Position numbers and translations under genes: made by a program
Shown here: piece by piece, positions 56,736-63,953 of the stretch
Position numbering within the stretch: the stretch's first letter is position 1
Layout: every line of letters starts with the position of its first letter
Assembly (NCBI RefSeq): GCF_000756655.1
Contig: NZ_ARXU01000014.1
Coordinates: forward strand, 38,719 to 102,718
Length of the DNA stretch: 64,000 bases
Direction: 5' to 3'
Origin: Alcanivorax jadensis T9
Lineage (GTDB): Bacteria; Pseudomonadota; Gammaproteobacteria; Pseudomonadales; Alcanivoracaceae
The notes under the pieces: model-generated
The model's input: only the letters and a program-made list of their open reading frames with translations
Databases searched by the model: none
Told to the model about the DNA's origin: nothing

Positions 56736-57016
56736 AAAAGAAGAGGGGCGCGGGGCTTATTCGATATTCTGGATCTTCTTGTTGGTTAAAAAATAAAAGT
56801 ATTTTAAAAACAGTAGTTTATTGTGGTTTTTGCATAGTGGTTTTTGCTTTGCCCACCATGCTGCCCACCACTTTTAAGTCCTTGATTTAGCTTAATGAGC
56901 AAATACGCGGGGCCTTTTGGAGGAGGGGTGGGCTGCTGAGAATTCAGGGTCCACGTGCTCGGTTTTTCAGGTCGTGACGATAGGGTTTCTGGTGAATCTA
57001 TTCACTGGAGAGCAAG
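56736..57016. other. Left border of the accessory island; candidate att/arm sites
   Basis: After the glutamate dehydrogenase gene the sequence turns AT-rich. Two tandem repeats are seen: GTGGTTTTTGC at 56823-56833 and 56837-56847, and GCCCACCA at 56851-56858 and 56863-56870. Short tandem motifs of this type are typical of tyrosine-integrase arm sites at the end of islands. No tRNA gene and no integrase lies in the window, so the att site itself is not proven. Confidence 0.35.
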
Positions 57017-57190
57017 ATGACAATTCGTTGGCGTTACCTGGATGGATGGCTGGTAGCTAATCATGAAGAAGGGTCGGGGTTGAGGATCTGGGAAGCGGAT
57101 TCTTCATTGGGCCCGGCGCTGGTCTTATTGCTGAATAAGGCTCCAGGACTCTCACGTCTGTTAGTGCAGGGATTTGGTCAAAATTGCTGA
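57017..57190 (+). CDS. Small ORF of unknown function (57 aa)
   Basis: An ATG with GGAGAG 7 nt upstream opens a 57-codon frame (MTIRWRYLDGWLVANHEEG...) that ends at TGA 57188-57190. The product is mildly hydrophobic near its C-terminus and matches nothing I know. A good ribosome site and its place at the island edge are the only support. Confidence 0.4.
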   Translation: MTIRWRYLDGWLVANHEEGSGLRIWEADSSLGPALVLLLNKAPGLSRLLVQGFGQNC

Positions 57191-57250
57191 CGGCAGTACG
57201 ATTCCTGGTCTTTGCTGCACCCGCGAGGCTATTATTGGGCATTATGGTGT

Positions 57251-57288
57251 CTATTTTGTCCATTAAATGCGATAATTGGACAAAATAG
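57251..57288. promoter_or_regulatory. Operator palindrome of hipBA
   Basis: CTATTTTGTCCA (57251-57262) and TGGACAAAATAG (57277-57288) are exact inverses with a 14-bp spacer. They lie just upstream of the hipB ATG (57306), where the antitoxin would bind to repress its own operon. A further ATCC motif follows at 57291. Confidence 0.75.
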
Positions 57289-57305
57289 TATCCATTAGGT
57301 GTGAT

Positions 57306-57593
57306 ATGGTCGCCCTACTTGACGATGCCGATGTCCAGCAGGCATTTGCCACCCATCTGCGACGTTTGCGCAAGCAGGCCAAGCTGTCTCGCGATGCGCT
57401 AGCTGCGCGTAGTGGTGTGCCAGCATCCACCATCAAGAAATTCGAGCTCACCGGCCAAATCTCGTTCCGGCAGCTGCTATTCCTCTGGCAGAGTCTGGAT
57501 GATCTACGTCGCCTGTATGCGCTGACTCGCCATTCCCTCAGCGAAGCTGAGTTGCCATCCAGTATCGATGAGGTGTTGAGCAATGACCTTTAA
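57306..57593 (+). CDS. hipB: HipB-like antitoxin, XRE family
   Basis: A 95-aa protein with a helix-turn-helix of the Cro/cI type (AKLSRDALAARSGVPASTIKKFE, residues about 25-47). It lies directly before, and overlaps by 11 nt, the hipA gene. In this family it binds the toxin kinase and the operator. The ATG at 57306 follows a weak AGGTG; a TTG at 57276 would lie inside the palindrome and is less likely. Confidence 0.85.
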   Translation: MVALLDDADVQQAFATHLRRLRKQAKLSRDALAARSGVPASTIKKFELTGQISFRQLLFLWQSLDDLRRLYALTRHSLSEAELPSSIDEVLSNDL

Positions 57594-58860
57594 GCCGGTC
57601 CGCAAGCTGACGGTAACCCGCACCCTGGCAACGGGGCAGGCGGTGACGGTAGGCGTGCTGGCGCAGAACCGGCAGGGCGTCTTTTTTCAGTACGATGCCG
57701 ATTATCTCGGGCGCTTCGGGAACTTGTCGCCCTTTGGCCTGAAGGCAACCACTGAGCTGCAGCTTGCTCCCAAAAGGCCGCATTCTGGCCTGCATGGCCT
57801 GTTCGGGGATAGTCTGCCTGATGGTTGGGGTTCCCTGCTGCAAGACCGAGTGTTCCGACAGCATGGCATTCTCCCTGCCCAGATCACCGCCATGGATCGC
57901 CTGGCGTTTGTAGGGGCTTCCGGGATGGGTGCCCTGTCATTCTCGCCGACCTCGGAATACCAGCTTGCCTCAACCGGCGACATCGACCTGGCGAAGCTGG
58001 GTCTGGAGGCGCAGGCGTTTTTTGACGGTCAGACGGAAGAGGTGCTGGCGGATCTGGTGGCAGCAGGTAGCTCCGGTGGTGCCAGACCCAAGGCGCAGTT
58101 CTACATCTCCCCGGATGAGCCAGATCGCTGCCGCACGGTGGCGAGGCCAGGCGATGAGGCCTGGCTGGTCAAGTTTACCTCCAGGAATCTGCCCCTCGGC
58201 CATGAAGAAGGGCTCTGTGAAGCGGTCTATCTGCACCTGGCCGGAAAGCTGGGGCTGGAGCCGCCTGAGTGGCGGCTGTTCGAAGCGCCAGAGCAAAGCG
58301 GCGCCCGTGCCTGGCTCGGGGTAAAGCGGTTCGATTGGATAAGCCATCCCCAAAAAGCGGGTCGACTCCACATGCACAGCGCCTGCGGCCTGCTGGATGC
58401 GGATTTCCGTACCCCCAGCCTGGATTACGAAGATCTGATCAAGGCCAGCCGCCATCTTTGCCGGTCGCCAGCGGTCGGCAAGCTGCAGTTCCGCAGAGCC
58501 ATGTTCAACCTGTTTGCCTGCAACCAGGACGACCACAGCAAGAACTGGGCTTTCCTGCAGGATGATGCCGGCGACTGGGTGCCTGCCCCTTTCTACGATG
58601 TGACCTTTAGCCCTCACCCATACCAGGAGCATGCCACTGCCTATGCCGGTTTCGGCAAGAATCCGCCGCTGAAAGCCATCCAAGCGCTGGCGGCGCGGGC
58701 GGGCTACGCCAAATGGGAGCAGGCCCAGCGCGATATTGAGGAGATCGTGACTTTTCTCGCTGATTTCGCTGTCGTTGCCAGAGATTTCGGAGTGGATAGT
58801 GGTGTTGCTGAGCTGATTGACCGGCAGCTTGCTGGTTTGAGGGATGGGTATGGAGGTTAA
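57583..58860 (+). CDS. hipA: HipA-like serine/threonine kinase toxin
   Basis: A 425-aa protein. The P-loop-like segment GSSGGARPK (162-170), the catalytic loop NQDDHSKNWAF (from 314; Asp, Asn) and the metal-binding FYDVTFS (337-343) follow the HipA fold. HipA kinases typically phosphorylate glutamyl-tRNA synthetase and cause dormancy. Its start overlaps the end of hipB, so translation is coupled. With the operator upstream, the type II toxin-antitoxin module looks complete. Confidence 0.92.
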   Translation: MTFKPVRKLTVTRTLATGQAVTVGVLAQNRQGVFFQYDADYLGRFGNLSPFGLKATTELQLAPKRPHSGLHGLFGDSLPDGWGSLLQDRVFRQHGILPAQITAMDRLAFVGASGMGALSFSPTSEYQLASTGDIDLAKLGLEAQAFFDGQTEEVLADLVAAGSSGGARPKAQFYISPDEPDRCRTVARPGDEAWLVKFTSRNLPLGHEEGLCEAVYLHLAGKLGLEPPEWRLFEAPEQSGARAWLGVKRFDWISHPQKAGRLHMHSACGLLDADFRTPSLDYEDLIKASRHLCRSPAVGKLQFRRAMFNLFACNQDDHSKNWAFLQDDAGDWVPAPFYDVTFSPHPYQEHATAYAGFGKNPPLKAIQALAARAGYAKWEQAQRDIEEIVTFLADFAVVARDFGVDSGVAELIDRQLAGLRDGYGG

Positions 58861-58912
58861 GCCTGCCCTCTACTCAAGAGGGGCTGAGACCAGGTGCTGT
58901 GGCTGTTCCTTC

Positions 58913-59647
58913 TCAGGTTTTCTGTGGTCTGGGTCCTTGATTGGTGCTGCTGTGGTTCTCGGCTTGAGCAAGTGAGGCCGTCGCTTTTAACTGCTTGCGG
59001 AAGTAGTCGAGCAGAGACTGGTGTCTGTGCAGGGCTTCTTGTTTCTCATCTGGTGTTAGCTCAAGGCTTTCCTCTGCTTGTATGTTAAGGGCGACCTCAA
59101 GCTCGACCAGTCTAAACAATATATTGCTCATCTCTTTCTGGGTTTCCGAGAGCTCCGCCTGGAGCTCTTCATTATGAAATATCAGCTTCGAGCGTTCCTT
59201 CTGCAGGTGGTCGAGTTTGCCTGCGGCGGACTCTTCGTGACGCTGAATATGCTCCTGAATCGCGTTCTGGATTGCTGCATTCCTGTCTTTGAAATAGCCG
59301 ACTTCCTCCTTGATTAATCTCTCAACAGTTTCGGAAACACTTGTTCTCTTGGAGAGGTTGGCAAGCTGTCTTTTCACGCGTGGACTGAGCCTGACTTGGA
59401 CCACCTGGTTTCCGTGCTTTTTGTCTGATTTGTATCTTCTCCATGCGGCCTTGAGGTTCATGAGCTCCTTCTGGCTGCTGCTATTGATGATCAAATAATG
59501 AGCGGCATCGAGGAGCGCTGGGCGAAGGTTATATGGGTTTAAAACCTGGATGGGCGCGCCTTTTCGTCTCAAGTGCTGCTCCAGCCAAGTCAGCATTTCT
59601 TGATCATTCGTGAGCCAATCCTCTAGAGGTATTTCTGACCTTGCCAT
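58913..59647 (-). CDS. RHH/coiled-coil DNA-binding protein, MatP-like architecture
   Basis: A 244-aa protein that I cannot name. Residues 1-75 look helical (DQEMLTWLEQHLRRKG ... LMNLKAAWRRYK). Residues 82-113 have a ribbon-helix-helix pattern (VVQVRLSPRVKRQLANLSK, SVSETVERLI). Residues 117-220 form a long charged coiled coil. Helical bundle, then RHH, then coiled coil is the plan of MatP, the ter-macrodomain organiser, and the RHH segment resembles MatP's in spacing (LSETIVQLI versus VSETVERLI). MatP is about 150 aa; this is longer. An inverted repeat lies upstream of the gene. Confidence 0.6.
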   Translation of the reverse strand: MARSEIPLEDWLTNDQEMLTWLEQHLRRKGAPIQVLNPYNLRPALLDAAHYLIINSSSQKELMNLKAAWRRYKSDKKHGNQVVQVRLSPRVKRQLANLSKRTSVSETVERLIKEEVGYFKDRNAAIQNAIQEHIQRHEESAAGKLDHLQKERSKLIFHNEELQAELSETQKEMSNILFRLVELEVALNIQAEESLELTPDEKQEALHRHQSLLDYFRKQLKATASLAQAENHSSTNQGPRPQKT

Positions 59648-59671
59648 GCTGAAAACCCCGAAAAATTAAAT

Positions 59672-59709
59672 AGTACGAGTAAGACGTATTATAGACGTAT
59701 ATTCGTACT
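59672..59709. promoter_or_regulatory. Candidate operator between the MatP-like and winged-helix genes
   Basis: AGTACGA (59672-59678) and TCGTACT (59703-59709) are inverted, with AGACGTATTATAGACGTATA between them (two RACGTAT copies 10 bp apart). The site lies 25 bp from the minus-strand gene start and 68 bp from the plus-strand start, where the divergent promoters should be. Binding by the RHH protein is an inference. Confidence 0.5.
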
Positions 59710-59776
59710 GCTAAAAACATGCCATCTGGTATAATTACGACAAATAGAAAGAGATGACATATTTCGGGGGGGTTGC

Positions 59777-61294
59777 GTGCTTGGGTTGCTAGGAACATCA
59801 GCGGAATTTGATCGGCGGAATGGTCTCGCGTCTATTGCAGGGCCAACCCGTTACTTCTTGTATCGGCTGCTTTGCGACGATGAGGGGCGTGGCGTTGCGT
59901 TTACAGTCCAGGACTATGTCGAGCGCTTTAAGCTAAACGACAGGGTGGTGAGTAAAGCAATCCGGGAGTTGTCTGAGAGCGGGGTGTTACAGAAACGATT
60001 TGTCGATGGGGGGCTGGGAAAAAGAAGGAGGTGCTTGGAGTTGGAGCCTCAGCTTGAGGAAGCGCTTGCTGGTCTGGAAAGTGAGCAGCCGGTCGTTGAG
60101 CTCCGCAGTCTTGCTGAACATGTGTTAACTGCGACAGGAGATGATACAGGCAAACCAGGCCAGAAATGGTTGACTCCCTACAATCGTTTGGTGCTGGCGG
60201 CGCTGCTGGTTGGGTCCAATTCAGCGGGCGCAGTATATGGGGTTGGGGGGAGTGATCTGAAGCGCTTGGCGGGCCTGACCGATGACGGATTGAGATCCCA
60301 GTTGAGTACGCTGATGCAGCGTGGATACCTTCGAAGCAGGGTTGCAGGAGTAACCGGGAGGTATTTGTTGGGAATGTCGAAAGGCGCATATTTCATTAAC
60401 CTCGCTCACCCTGACTTTATGGGTATAGGTGGCGCTGCCTGCTTTCTAATCAGGGAGGCCAAACTAAGTAGTAAAGAGAATCGGTACCGTACGGCTTTTG
60501 GTATGTACAACGCAGCCAAAGTGATTGGTAGTTTGCAGCAGAAGGAGGCGAGGGAGGCTAATAAATCGGCTAGGTGGAGAGCAGGTGATACGGGAATACT
60601 ACCTAGCACCCAGACGGCCATGGAATTTGAGAGGGCTTTTACTGCAAGGGGAGAGTTGAGGGCTCCTTGCAACTTGCATGAGAACTTTCGAGATACTCCC
60701 AGTGAGAGATTTTCCCGATACCTGCAGATGCTCATCAACCGATATGCCAGCCTGATTGTTAATAGTTGCCTACATCATGGAGGCTGGGATGGTAATGATG
60801 AAAATGGAGAGCTTCGGACCGAAATAAGGCAGCATTTGGGTACCAAGGCGGCTCAGGCACCTTTGGCTGTGGTGGATGCGATTGTCTGTGCTTCAATCCA
60901 CGAGGCAGTCAGGGTATGGGAAGTTTTGGTTTCGGATGCGGAGATCTGGAGGGTGGTCATGTCAGGGGCACGTTGCCTTATACTGCCACTATTTGAAGTG
61001 CGGGACGCTCACGTGGTTACTCCTATTGTCTTATCTGGTGAAGGGATTCCTGACGAGATGAGGGGGGAGTGCTGGAAAGTGAGCATGCTGCCTGATCTGG
61101 GAAGGCGGCTATATAGGCAATCGTACAGGAGGCATGCGGGGAAAGAGCAAGAGTTAGGTGCTCAGGCCGAATTATGGGGGTTGCGAGGTGTCGGGAAGAG
61201 ATATCCTCTGAATAAATCACATGGATCCGGCCTGGCTGAAGATGCGAGTTTCAGCAATTTGGTCACCGGAGCCCCTCCCACTGAAGGCGATTGA
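59777..61294 (+). CDS. Tandem winged-helix protein of unknown function
   Basis: A 505-aa protein with a GTG start after a long G-run ribosome site. Two winged-helix-like units are suggested: residues about 24-90 (FTVQDYVERFKLNDRVVSKAIRELSESGVL) and about 130-205 (LKRLAGLTDDGLRSQLSTLMQRGYLRS). The remaining 300 residues are of unknown type. It is divergent from the MatP-like gene, on the strand of the Gp2-like gene that follows. It could be a regulator or a replication/partition factor of the island. I recognise no family. Confidence 0.55.
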   Translation: MLGLLGTSAEFDRRNGLASIAGPTRYFLYRLLCDDEGRGVAFTVQDYVERFKLNDRVVSKAIRELSESGVLQKRFVDGGLGKRRRCLELEPQLEEALAGLESEQPVVELRSLAEHVLTATGDDTGKPGQKWLTPYNRLVLAALLVGSNSAGAVYGVGGSDLKRLAGLTDDGLRSQLSTLMQRGYLRSRVAGVTGRYLLGMSKGAYFINLAHPDFMGIGGAACFLIREAKLSSKENRYRTAFGMYNAAKVIGSLQQKEAREANKSARWRAGDTGILPSTQTAMEFERAFTARGELRAPCNLHENFRDTPSERFSRYLQMLINRYASLIVNSCLHHGGWDGNDENGELRTEIRQHLGTKAAQAPLAVVDAIVCASIHEAVRVWEVLVSDAEIWRVVMSGARCLILPLFEVRDAHVVTPIVLSGEGIPDEMRGECWKVSMLPDLGRRLYRQSYRRHAGKEQELGAQAELWGLRGVGKRYPLNKSHGSGLAEDASFSNLVTGAPPTEGD

Positions 61295-61519
61295 TTTGGT
61301 TTAACCTTTGAGTGGGCTGCAGTCTACAGCTCAGAGATGCTGCGGCTCGTTCAGCTTTGTGGAAACGGTAATAGTAATGATAAGGCAGGTTGGCCTCTTG
61401 GGTATTTACTGTATATCGTAACTCATTGATAAGTATGACCAAAGCACATAACTTCATTAATAATTACTCGATAGCTACCTCTTATGGAGAATTCCCTCCT
61501 CATTTCTTAAGAGGTAATC

Positions 61520-62233
61520 ATGAGAAAGCGTCATCCCGAGAACACCAACCTTACCCTTCACCACTCTGGCCCCTGGAATGGATATGACGTCCAGCTACAG
61601 CGGGGACCGCTGTTCATTCCGTATCTGGAAAGAATTCATCAGGCCATGGAGCGAGAGGCAGACCGCCAAGCCAGGACAATGGCCGTAAGGGTGGATCTGA
61701 AATTGCCAAGGCACGGCTACATGCGTGATGGCGATCTGTTTGGTTTCTTTATCCAGTCCCTGCAAGCACAGATTGATGCTGATATGGATCGGCGTAGACG
61801 AGAGGGGCGCCGAGGGCCTGCTTGCAAGGTTGGCTATGTCTGTGTGAAGGAGACGGCAGATGCCTTCCATCACCATTACCACCTGTGTCTCTTTCTGAAT
61901 GGAGAGTGCTACCGGGGATTGGGGCGGATGCCAGAGGGGTGCAGGGCCGGAGCTCAGGATTTCGACCCTGACTTGCCGGTAGATCCTGCTGCCGGGGAAG
62001 CCGACAGTTTGGCCAAGAAAATCGTACTTGCCTGGTCCAGGGCGCTGGGCTTGAGCATGGAGCAGGCTGTGGGGCTGGTGCACTTCTGTGAAGGCGGAGT
62101 GTACTGGGTCAGGCGTGGGTCTATGGAGTGCGATAGCCAGATAGCGGGGCTATTCAATCGTCTTAGCTACTTTGCCAAGCAGGAGACAAAGCAATTCGGA
62201 GACGGAAGCCGGAATCTGCGTTGTAGCCGGTAG
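61520..62233 (+). CDS. Inovirus Gp2/YagK-YfjJ-like protein with HUH-like motif
   Basis: A 237-aa protein of the type often annotated as inovirus Gp2 family (YagK/YfjJ C-terminal), found in CP4-like and other satellite prophages. HHHYHLCLF at 117-125 looks like the HUH (His-hydrophobic-His) motif of rolling-circle initiators, and SYFAKQ at 216-221 (Tyr217, Lys220) looks like the YxxK motif. Together they suggest a single-Tyr nicking enzyme. SD GAGG precedes the ATG. A 225-bp gap without a gene separates it from the winged-helix gene. Confidence 0.72.
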   Translation: MRKRHPENTNLTLHHSGPWNGYDVQLQRGPLFIPYLERIHQAMEREADRQARTMAVRVDLKLPRHGYMRDGDLFGFFIQSLQAQIDADMDRRRREGRRGPACKVGYVCVKETADAFHHHYHLCLFLNGECYRGLGRMPEGCRAGAQDFDPDLPVDPAAGEADSLAKKIVLAWSRALGLSMEQAVGLVHFCEGGVYWVRRGSMECDSQIAGLFNRLSYFAKQETKQFGDGSRNLRCSR

Positions 62234-62312
62234 GAGATGAGAGGCTGGGTGGTCGTCCGCCCAGTCTTATTTTACCAACATGCCGCATCTCATGAGATGA
62301 AGGAGATTGCTC

Positions 62313-62501
62313 ATGAGAATCATGCGTTTGAAAGAAGTGATGGATACCACCGGCTTGGGACGGTCCTACATTTACAAGCTGATTGCGGACGGGGTCTTTC
62401 CAAAGCCGGTTCCGTTGGGTGCCCGTGCAACGGGATGGGTCTCGGACGAGGTGGAGTCCTGGATTCTGGAGAGAATTGGAGAGAGGGATCAGGCAGGGTG
62501 A
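62313..62501 (+). CDS. alpA: AlpA-family phage regulator
   Basis: A 62-aa helix-turn-helix protein of the MerR-like/AlpA group: MRLKEVMDTTGLGRSYIYKLIADGVFPKP, then WVSDEVESWI, is the standard pattern. AlpA activates the integrase/excisionase of P4-like prophages such as CP4-57. SD AAGGAG and the link to the Gp2-like gene fit. The integrase it may control is not in the window. Confidence 0.9.
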   Translation: MRIMRLKEVMDTTGLGRSYIYKLIADGVFPKPVPLGARATGWVSDEVESWILERIGERDQAG

Positions 62502-62507
62502 TGTCTT

Positions 62508-62529
62508 TGGTAATGCGGTTGCATTACCA
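62508..62529. promoter_or_regulatory. Operator palindrome of prlF-yhaV
   Basis: TGGTAATGC (62508-62516) and GCATTACCA (62521-62529) are exact inverses around GGTT. They sit 36 nt before the prlF ATG, the place of an autorepressor site for an AbrB-type antitoxin. Confidence 0.7.
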
Positions 62530-62564
62530 TTTGCGTGTCATCCCCCATAGTGCAGGAGGCGGCC

Positions 62565-62888
62565 ATGGCCACGCTTGAAGTCGAATCCACGCTGACAGAT
62601 CGGTATCAGACCACCGTGCCGGAAACGGTTCGCCGTGCTCTCAAGCTCAACAAGCGAGACAAAATTCAGTATGTCATCCGCCAGAATGGCGAAGTGGTCT
62701 TGACGCGGGCTACCAGCGAAGGCGATGACCCGGCTCTGGGGTCGTTCCTGGATTTCCTGGCGATTGATATCGCCGAGCATCCGGAGCACATCCTTACGGT
62801 TGAGGATGCGTTAATGCAGCGTATTCAGTCGCTGACGAAGGGTGTCGAGGTTGATCTGGATGCGCCTTTACAGGAAGACGATGAATGA
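62565..62888 (+). CDS. prlF: PrlF (SohA) antitoxin, AbrB-type
   Basis: A 107-aa antitoxin. The swapped-hairpin AbrB domain is near residues 3-45 (ESTLTDRYQTTVPETVRRAL, KIQYVIRQNGEVVLTRA). Its stop overlaps the yhaV start (ATGA). GGAGGCGG precedes the chosen ATG. In E. coli PrlF neutralises YhaV and represses the operon; the palindrome upstream agrees. Confidence 0.9.
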   Translation: MATLEVESTLTDRYQTTVPETVRRALKLNKRDKIQYVIRQNGEVVLTRATSEGDDPALGSFLDFLAIDIAEHPEHILTVEDALMQRIQSLTKGVEVDLDAPLQEDDE

Positions 62889-63415
62889 GTGGGAGGCAAT
62901 CGACCACTCTAACTATCAGTGGGTGGGCGGTTTACGCTCACCCATTATTTATGGAACAGCTTGAAACCCTGGCAAGACAAGTCGAAAGTCACAAAGAAAA
63001 AAATGCCGAGGGGTTCGCCAAGAAAAATGCTACCAAGCGATTGGCTGCGATTGCCAAGTTAGCATTCGAGGTTATCCCGCAGGACCCTGCAAGGCCGGAG
63101 TACCGTCAGGGTGGTACGCTTGGCGCTGATCACAAGCACTGGTTCCGCGCGAAGTTTTTTCAGCAATACCGGTTATTCTTTCGTTATCACGCCTCAAGCA
63201 AGGTGATTGTCTATGCTTGGGTAAATGATGAGGGCACCAAGCGGGCGTATGAGAGCTCCGATGATGCCTGCCGGGTTTTCCGCAAGATGTTGAAAAGTGG
63301 CCACCCTCCCGATGATTGGGATCAGCTTTTGATCGAAGTAAGACGGGATGAGCAGAGTCAGGAAGCCATGCGTTCCCTAGCCGAGCAAGCCCAAAATCAG
63401 GACATGGGTTACTGA
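62885..63415 (+). CDS. yhaV: YhaV-type endoribonuclease toxin
   Basis: A 176-aa RelE-superfamily toxin with YhaV hallmarks: SGWAVYAHPLF near the N-terminus, KRLAAIAKLAFEVIPQDPA, then ADHKHWFRAKFFQQYRLFFRYH (likely catalytic basic/aromatic residues) and AYESSDDACRVFRKML. It cuts mRNA, linked to the ribosome in E. coli. It forms a complete type II module with the overlapping prlF. Confidence 0.92.
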   Translation: MSGRQSTTLTISGWAVYAHPLFMEQLETLARQVESHKEKNAEGFAKKNATKRLAAIAKLAFEVIPQDPARPEYRQGGTLGADHKHWFRAKFFQQYRLFFRYHASSKVIVYAWVNDEGTKRAYESSDDACRVFRKMLKSGHPPDDWDQLLIEVRRDEQSQEAMRSLAEQAQNQDMGY

Positions 63416-63529
63416 TCTTCTTTGCCGTTGTTTCGAGTTCGCAAATTCTCTTGATGTTGTAGGGTTTTGCCATCCCGAATATGTATAAGAAGAGTTTGTG
63501 CACCAACCTGAAGTGGGCTGATCGACTAA

Positions 63530-63558
63530 CTGATTCTGTGGAGAATCAGTCCTTTTTG
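63530..63558 (+). terminator. Weak intrinsic terminator after yhaV
   Basis: CTGATTCT-GTGG-AGAATCAG (63530-63549) is followed by TCCTTTTT. It lies 115 nt after the yhaV stop and overlaps the 3' end of the convergent unknown gene, so it may act on both. Confidence 0.5.
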
Positions 63559-63902
63559 TAAATGACGGTGACTTTGCCGGCAGGTTTGTTCTTACCTATC
63601 TCATAATCAGGGTTGAAAGTGGCGAGGTTATGAGCGGCGATGCCAATCACTGAGGCAAAGCCAGTAACCTGGGTAAAGCCGGTCGGGATAGCGAAGCTGG
63701 CTAAGGAGGCCGCTCTGTATTCCGTGTACACGCGGCAACGTAGTCCTTTCTTTTCAATAGCGCCCTCGACTTTGTTTACCACGGAGCTGATGTTCTTGAC
63801 CGCGACAATTTGAAAGGAAGCTTTCTTGGCAATGAGTTCAGAGAGCTTTTCAGTAGTGATGTCTTCGGAGGTATATTTTTCGATGTCAATATCTTTGCTC
63901 AT
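63546..63902 (-). CDS. Island protein of unknown function
   Basis: A 118-aa protein (MSKDIDIEKYTSEDITTEKL...) of mixed charge with a hydrophobic middle (residues about 65-92, SLASFAIPTGFTQVTGFASVIG) that may form a membrane helix. AAGGAAAA precedes the ATG. No family is recognised; I vaguely associate this type with accessory islands. It lies convergent to yhaV and is not an obvious part of either toxin module. Confidence 0.6.
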   Translation of the reverse strand: MSKDIDIEKYTSEDITTEKLSELIAKKASFQIVAVKNISSVVNKVEGAIEKKGLRCRVYTEYRAASLASFAIPTGFTQVTGFASVIGIAAHNLATFNPDYEIGKNKPAGKVTVIYKKD

Positions 63903-63930
63903 TGAGTTTTCCTTGTTTGAGGAGTTGATA

Positions 63931-63953
63931 AAACGGGCAGATTTGCTGCCCGT
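63931..63953 (-). terminator. Intrinsic terminator of a minus-strand gene beyond the right edge
   Basis: On the minus strand ACGGGCAG-N5-CTGCCCGT is followed by TTTTATC. It stands upstream of the 63546-63902 gene and should end a minus-strand transcript that begins outside the window. Confidence 0.65.

Noticed and set aside
56736..57016. tRNA gene as island attachment site
   Set aside because: I looked for a cloverleaf and a T-loop (GTTCRANYC) with paired arms and found none on either strand.
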